A stretch of 16,420 nucleotides of DNA from CAJWLW01 sp963580095 (lineage in GTDB: Bacteria > Verrucomicrobiota > Lentisphaeria > JABSQK01 > CAJWLW01): contig CAUZJQ010000074.1 in assembly GCA_963580095.1 (NCBI GenBank), positions 1 through 16,420 of the forward strand, given 5' to 3'. The stretch's first letter is position 1; every line of letters begins with the position of its first letter. Position numbers and translations under genes: made by a program. The notes beneath the pieces are model-generated. The model saw only the letters and a program-made list of their open reading frames with translations, was not told where the DNA came from and made no database searches. Of this stretch, positions 14,351-16,420 are shown piece by piece.

Positions 14351-14379
14351 TCAGCTGCGCGGATCTGATTTGCAGCTGA
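14351..14379. repeat. Inverted repeat with 8-bp arms in the spacer
   Basis: TCAGCTGC (14351-14358) and GCAGCTGA (14372-14379) can pair around a 13-nt loop. No T-run follows on either strand, so it is not a typical terminator. Confidence 0.5.
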
Positions 14380-14596
14380 CTTTCCGAAAAGAAATGAGAA
14401 TTCTCGAAAAAAAAGTATGTGCAATGGCACCCAGAATCCATGGACTGTTGCTCTGTCGGTGCTGGTAAAATTATAGAAACAGCAAAAATATTCGTATTTG
14501 GAAATGGTCAGAAGCGAAGGAATCACATCGCTTTCCCCGGTCTTGAATCGGCATATTGCCTTAAGCTCAACCAGCCCATAACACCCTTACAGATTT

Positions 14597-14601
14597 AGGA
14601 G
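14597..14601 (+). promoter_or_regulatory. Ribosome binding site that selects the 14610 start
   Basis: AGGAG lies only 2 nt before the ATG at 14604 but 8 nt before the next in-frame ATG at 14610. The second is therefore the better start and gives a cleaner signal peptide. Confidence 0.75.
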
Positions 14602-14609
14602 ACATGCCC

Positions 14610-15173
14610 ATGTGGAATTTTTACAGACACGCTTTCCTTTGCGGTATAATTCTTGGGATTACAACTGCTACGGTTTCCGCGCAAGTTATCCTTTGTAATC
14701 TCGAAGTAACTGGCGGCGGCGCTCCCGTTGCCCCCGACGGCAGCGGCATCACGCTGATTGGCGGTCATGTTGGCGGGGTTGGTGGCATTGCGACGGATTC
14801 CGGGATCACTCCCCTCGCATCGCCTGTTCCACAGCCCTTTGGCGAGGTCGTCAGCATTGCCTCCGGTGCCGGGGTTACAGCACAAGTGGGATTCGCCCCA
14901 GTGATCGAAAATGGATGCGTATTGAATCATGTGGAGTGCACAGCATGTGTGGATTTTGCGGAGCAGGTCTACCAGGAATTCTGCAATCGTTGGTTGCTGC
15001 AGAATCCGCGGATCACCTCGCTGGGCCAGATTCTGGGATTGGTCGATATAATTCTCAATGAGTTGACTGAGACAGTGATTTGCAACAACGGCGAATCTGG
15101 TGCCGGCAGTTTTTCGAATTGCTCTGTCTTCGTCACTGAGGCCTTCGATACTTTCATTGGCGCTCTGCCTTAA
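14610..15173 (+). CDS. Secreted cysteine-containing protein of unknown function
   Basis: I do not recognise a family. The 187-residue product begins with a classical Sec signal peptide: Arg6 in the n-region, a hydrophobic core FLCGIILGITT, and a VSA cleavage site after Ala24. The mature part has a Gly-rich, probably beta segment (about 33-95, with ITLIGGHVGGVGGIATD). A helical C-terminal half follows with Cys residues at 103, 110, 113, 125, 158 and 171; another Cys, at 29, lies just after the leader. These likely form disulfides outside the cytoplasm. Six bases separate two possible ATGs; 14610 has the better ribosome site spacing. The next gene, 82 nt downstream on the same strand, also encodes an exported protein, so the two may form an exported pair. 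GC content is lower in the leader region than in the trp operon. Confidence 0.75.
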   Translation: MWNFYRHAFLCGIILGITTATVSAQVILCNLEVTGGGAPVAPDGSGITLIGGHVGGVGGIATDSGITPLASPVPQPFGEVVSIASGAGVTAQVGFAPVIENGCVLNHVECTACVDFAEQVYQEFCNRWLLQNPRITSLGQILGLVDIILNELTETVICNNGESGAGSFSNCSVFVTEAFDTFIGALP

Positions 15174-15241
15174 GAGAGCAGGGCCTGGTGCAGATGCTTT
15201 TCCGAGAACTTAAATCAAAAAACGTTCCAACAACAAAGAAA

Positions 15242-15247
15242 AGAGGA
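15242..15247 (+). promoter_or_regulatory. Ribosome binding site of the repeat-protein gene
   Basis: AGAGGA lies 8 nt before the ATG at 15256, in a purine-rich stretch. It supports that start, which is followed by an export signal. Confidence 0.75.
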
Positions 15248-15255
15248 AAACAGAA

Positions 15256-16420
15256 ATGAGAACCCCGAAACTGGTAATCGCGTTTGTATTGGGATTGTTT
15301 TTGGCAATCAGCTGTCCCGCCCCACACTATACGAATTGGAACGGTTCGAGGATGAATGTCCAGGGCGTTCTTCAGGGGGCAAACTCGCCCGTTGACTTGA
15401 CCTTGAAAATTTTTTCCGGAGATGCAGGGACCAACGATGAGCCAACGTTTGTTGAGACTCATGAAGCCGTAGTGCTGAACGGCAATGTCTTCTCAGTTAC
15501 CCTGGGGTCGAAGACCACTGGCGCCATTCCGTTGGAACTTTTTTCGTACGCGGCAGAATATGAGCTGGAGATTCAAGTTGGTACGGATCCGCCGCTTGAA
15601 CCCCGCTTGGCGCTTACCCGGGTCGCTGGATCGTTTTCCTCCTTCAATATGGACGGGAAAGACAACACGATCCCGTCCATCGGTGCGGTCCAGTTGCGGG
15701 CGGATGATGCCCAGATTGATTTCGGCTCCAGTGGTTTGTGCGGCGTGGGGATTGATCCTAATTTGACCGGTATCAACGTCTCGGATCCCACGGGGGTCCG
15801 GATCACGGGCGGGCAGCAGTTGCTCTTTGGGCCGACGGATTTTTGCGGCATTGAAGTCGACCCGAACGGGCAGATGCCAGGAATCCAACTGCGCGACCCG
15901 AACGGTATTCGGATAATCAACCCGGATTCCGCGGGGGCAGCGTCGCTCTTCTTCGGTAGCACCGACAATTGCGTGATACGGGCCAATCCGGCGGGGGCGC
16001 TGACGAGCGGACTCGAACTTCGCGACCCGAGCGGCGTGCGGATCATCGGCGAGGGCAACAGTGCCGATCTTTTCTTCGGTGCCACAAACGAATGCTCGAT
16101 CGGCGTCGACGGCCCAGGCGGCCTGACCGGCATCAAGGCAACCGACCCTGTGGGCGTGCGGATCACGGGCGGTCAGCAGTTGCTCTTCGGGCCGACGGAT
16201 AATTGCACAATCAGGGCCCAGGCGGACGTCGGTTTGGCCTTGTCGGATCCGACGGGGATTCGCCTGCTAAACCCGGAGCCTGAGAAACCGACTAGGCTCC
16301 TCTTCGGTTCCACCGAAGCTTGCCGTATCGAAGTGGACCCGAACGGCCCAACTGGCTTACAACTCCGCGACCCGGACGGTATACGGATCATCGGAGACGC
16401 CAAGGGGGCTGATCTTTTCT
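15256..16420 (+). CDS. Exported fibre-like repeat protein, N-terminal part (3' end outside window)
   Basis: The frame stays open for 388 codons to the right edge, so the protein is longer. Residues 1-20 form an export leader (MRTPKLVIAFVLGLFLAISC); Cys20 after Ala-Ile-Ser is a partial lipobox, so a lipoprotein is possible but signal peptidase I cleavage cannot be excluded. Residues about 33-127 look like the head domain often found in bacterial tail-fibre-like surface proteins (QGVLQG, a GNVFSVTLGS strand, ELEIQV, and EPRLALTRVAGSF). From about 154 onward come repeats of 38-41 residues of the form (L/F)FG-x-T-x-x-Cys-x-I, then a turn, then DPxG(I/V)R(I/L). They probably build a beta-solenoid or fibrous stalk outside the cell. 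A C-terminal chaperone or anchor domain may lie beyond the window. Function unknown; surface structure or adhesin is an inference. Confidence 0.8.
   Translation, partial: MRTPKLVIAFVLGLFLAISCPAPHYTNWNGSRMNVQGVLQGANSPVDLTLKIFSGDAGTNDEPTFVETHEAVVLNGNVFSVTLGSKTTGAIPLELFSYAAEYELEIQVGTDPPLEPRLALTRVAGSFSSFNMDGKDNTIPSIGAVQLRADDAQIDFGSSGLCGVGIDPNLTGINVSDPTGVRITGGQQLLFGPTDFCGIEVDPNGQMPGIQLRDPNGIRIINPDSAGAASLFFGSTDNCVIRANPAGALTSGLELRDPSGVRIIGEGNSADLFFGATNECSIGVDGPGGLTGIKATDPVGVRITGGQQLLFGPTDNCTIRAQADVGLALSDPTGIRLLNPEPEKPTRLLFGSTEACRIEVDPNGPTGLQLRDPDGIRIIGDAKGADLF
15715..16420 (+). repeat. Degenerate coding repeats with a three-unit super-period
   Basis: Cysteines at residues 162, 198, 239, 280, 317 and 356 mark six successive copies (36-41 residues apart), and a seventh copy begins at the edge. 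Linkers cycle as ITGGQQ, (I/L)NP..., IIG...ADLF, then the same three again. The GGQQLLFGPTD block recurs exactly 120 codons (360 bp) later, with nearly identical DNA around 15795-15840 and 16155-16200. This points to duplication of a three-repeat block. Confidence 0.85.

Larger units (their letters stand above)
14019..14609. other. Long spacer between divergent phosphatase and secreted-protein genes
   Basis: These roughly 590 bases hold no gene I can support. Visible are a leftward promoter candidate at 14095-14123, runs of A at about 14122-14130 and 14407-14414, the palindrome GAGAATTCTC at about 14396-14405, an 8-bp-stem hairpin at 14351-14379, a small GGCA-TAT-TGCC palindrome near 14550-14560, and a weak rightward promoter-like pair TTGCTC/TATAGA (14448-14477). 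The minus strand is open from 14526 to 14191 and the plus strand has a 50-codon frame from ATG 14227, but neither has a ribosome site or a recognisable product. The part from about 14190 to 14380 is richer in GC than its flanks and may be a remnant or a structured RNA. Confidence 0.5.

Noticed and set aside
14227..14379. 50-codon plus-strand frame from ATG 14227
   Set aside because: Lacks a ribosome site and export or domain features; likely chance.
14191..14526. 111-codon minus-strand frame in the spacer
   Set aside because: No ribosome site, a low-complexity start, and no recognisable domain; kept only as part of the spacer description.
1..16420. CRISPR arrays, tRNA genes, insertion sequences, attachment sites
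   Set aside because: No direct-repeat/spacer array, cloverleaf-like sequence, transposase frame or terminal inverted repeat was seen by eye; a tRNAscan or IS search would be the decisive check.

Overview
The window is bacterial, coding-dense and moderately GC-rich. Several housekeeping genes have no Shine-Dalgarno sequence, while others have good ones. The mix includes a Bacteroidetes/PVC-like arginyl-tRNA synthetase, a Hanks-type kinase with a receiver-like domain, a CpXC protein, a two-domain phosphatase and a secreted fibre-like repeat protein. This suggests a Gram-negative environmental bacterium, possibly from the Planctomycetes-Verrucomicrobia-Lentisphaerae side. The sequence alone does not settle the taxonomy.

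Left part (1-5421). A truncated HpcH/HpaI-type aldolase gene and a hydroxypyruvate-isomerase-like gene run rightward, separated by a decayed heptanucleotide repeat. They look like a small sugar-acid/glyoxylate module. A metallo-beta-lactamase-fold gene with an altered first metal motif converges on them. A CpXC zinc-ribbon gene starts divergently from it; the 9-bp repeat near its start codes for Asp-Leu-Thr triplets. Next come a leftward gene for a pseudo-receiver/Ser-Thr kinase fusion and a divergent gene of unknown function.

Centre (5486-12918). A near-consensus sigma70 promoter precedes a tight rightward run: trpC, trpB and trpA (4-nt overlaps), a metallophosphoesterase, argS and hisC. trpF is absent. 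The three Trp enzymes cover the steps from CdRP to tryptophan, and argS and hisC make this a mixed amino-acid operon. A separate promoter at the end of hisC probably drives a fabD-like acyltransferase that resembles trans-AT polyketide enzymes.

Right part (12972-16420). A leftward gene encodes a fibronectin-III-like plus tyrosine-phosphatase protein and converges on fabD. A roughly 0.6-kb spacer without a convincing gene follows. Then come two genes for exported proteins: a small Cys-containing protein of unknown function, and a long protein cut by the window edge. The second has a signal or lipoprotein leader, a tail-fibre-like head domain and at least five degenerate repeats of about 38-41 residues, arranged as a three-repeat super-unit with one cysteine per repeat. 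This exported repeat protein is the least familiar content of the window. No tRNA, rRNA, CRISPR array or insertion sequence was seen.
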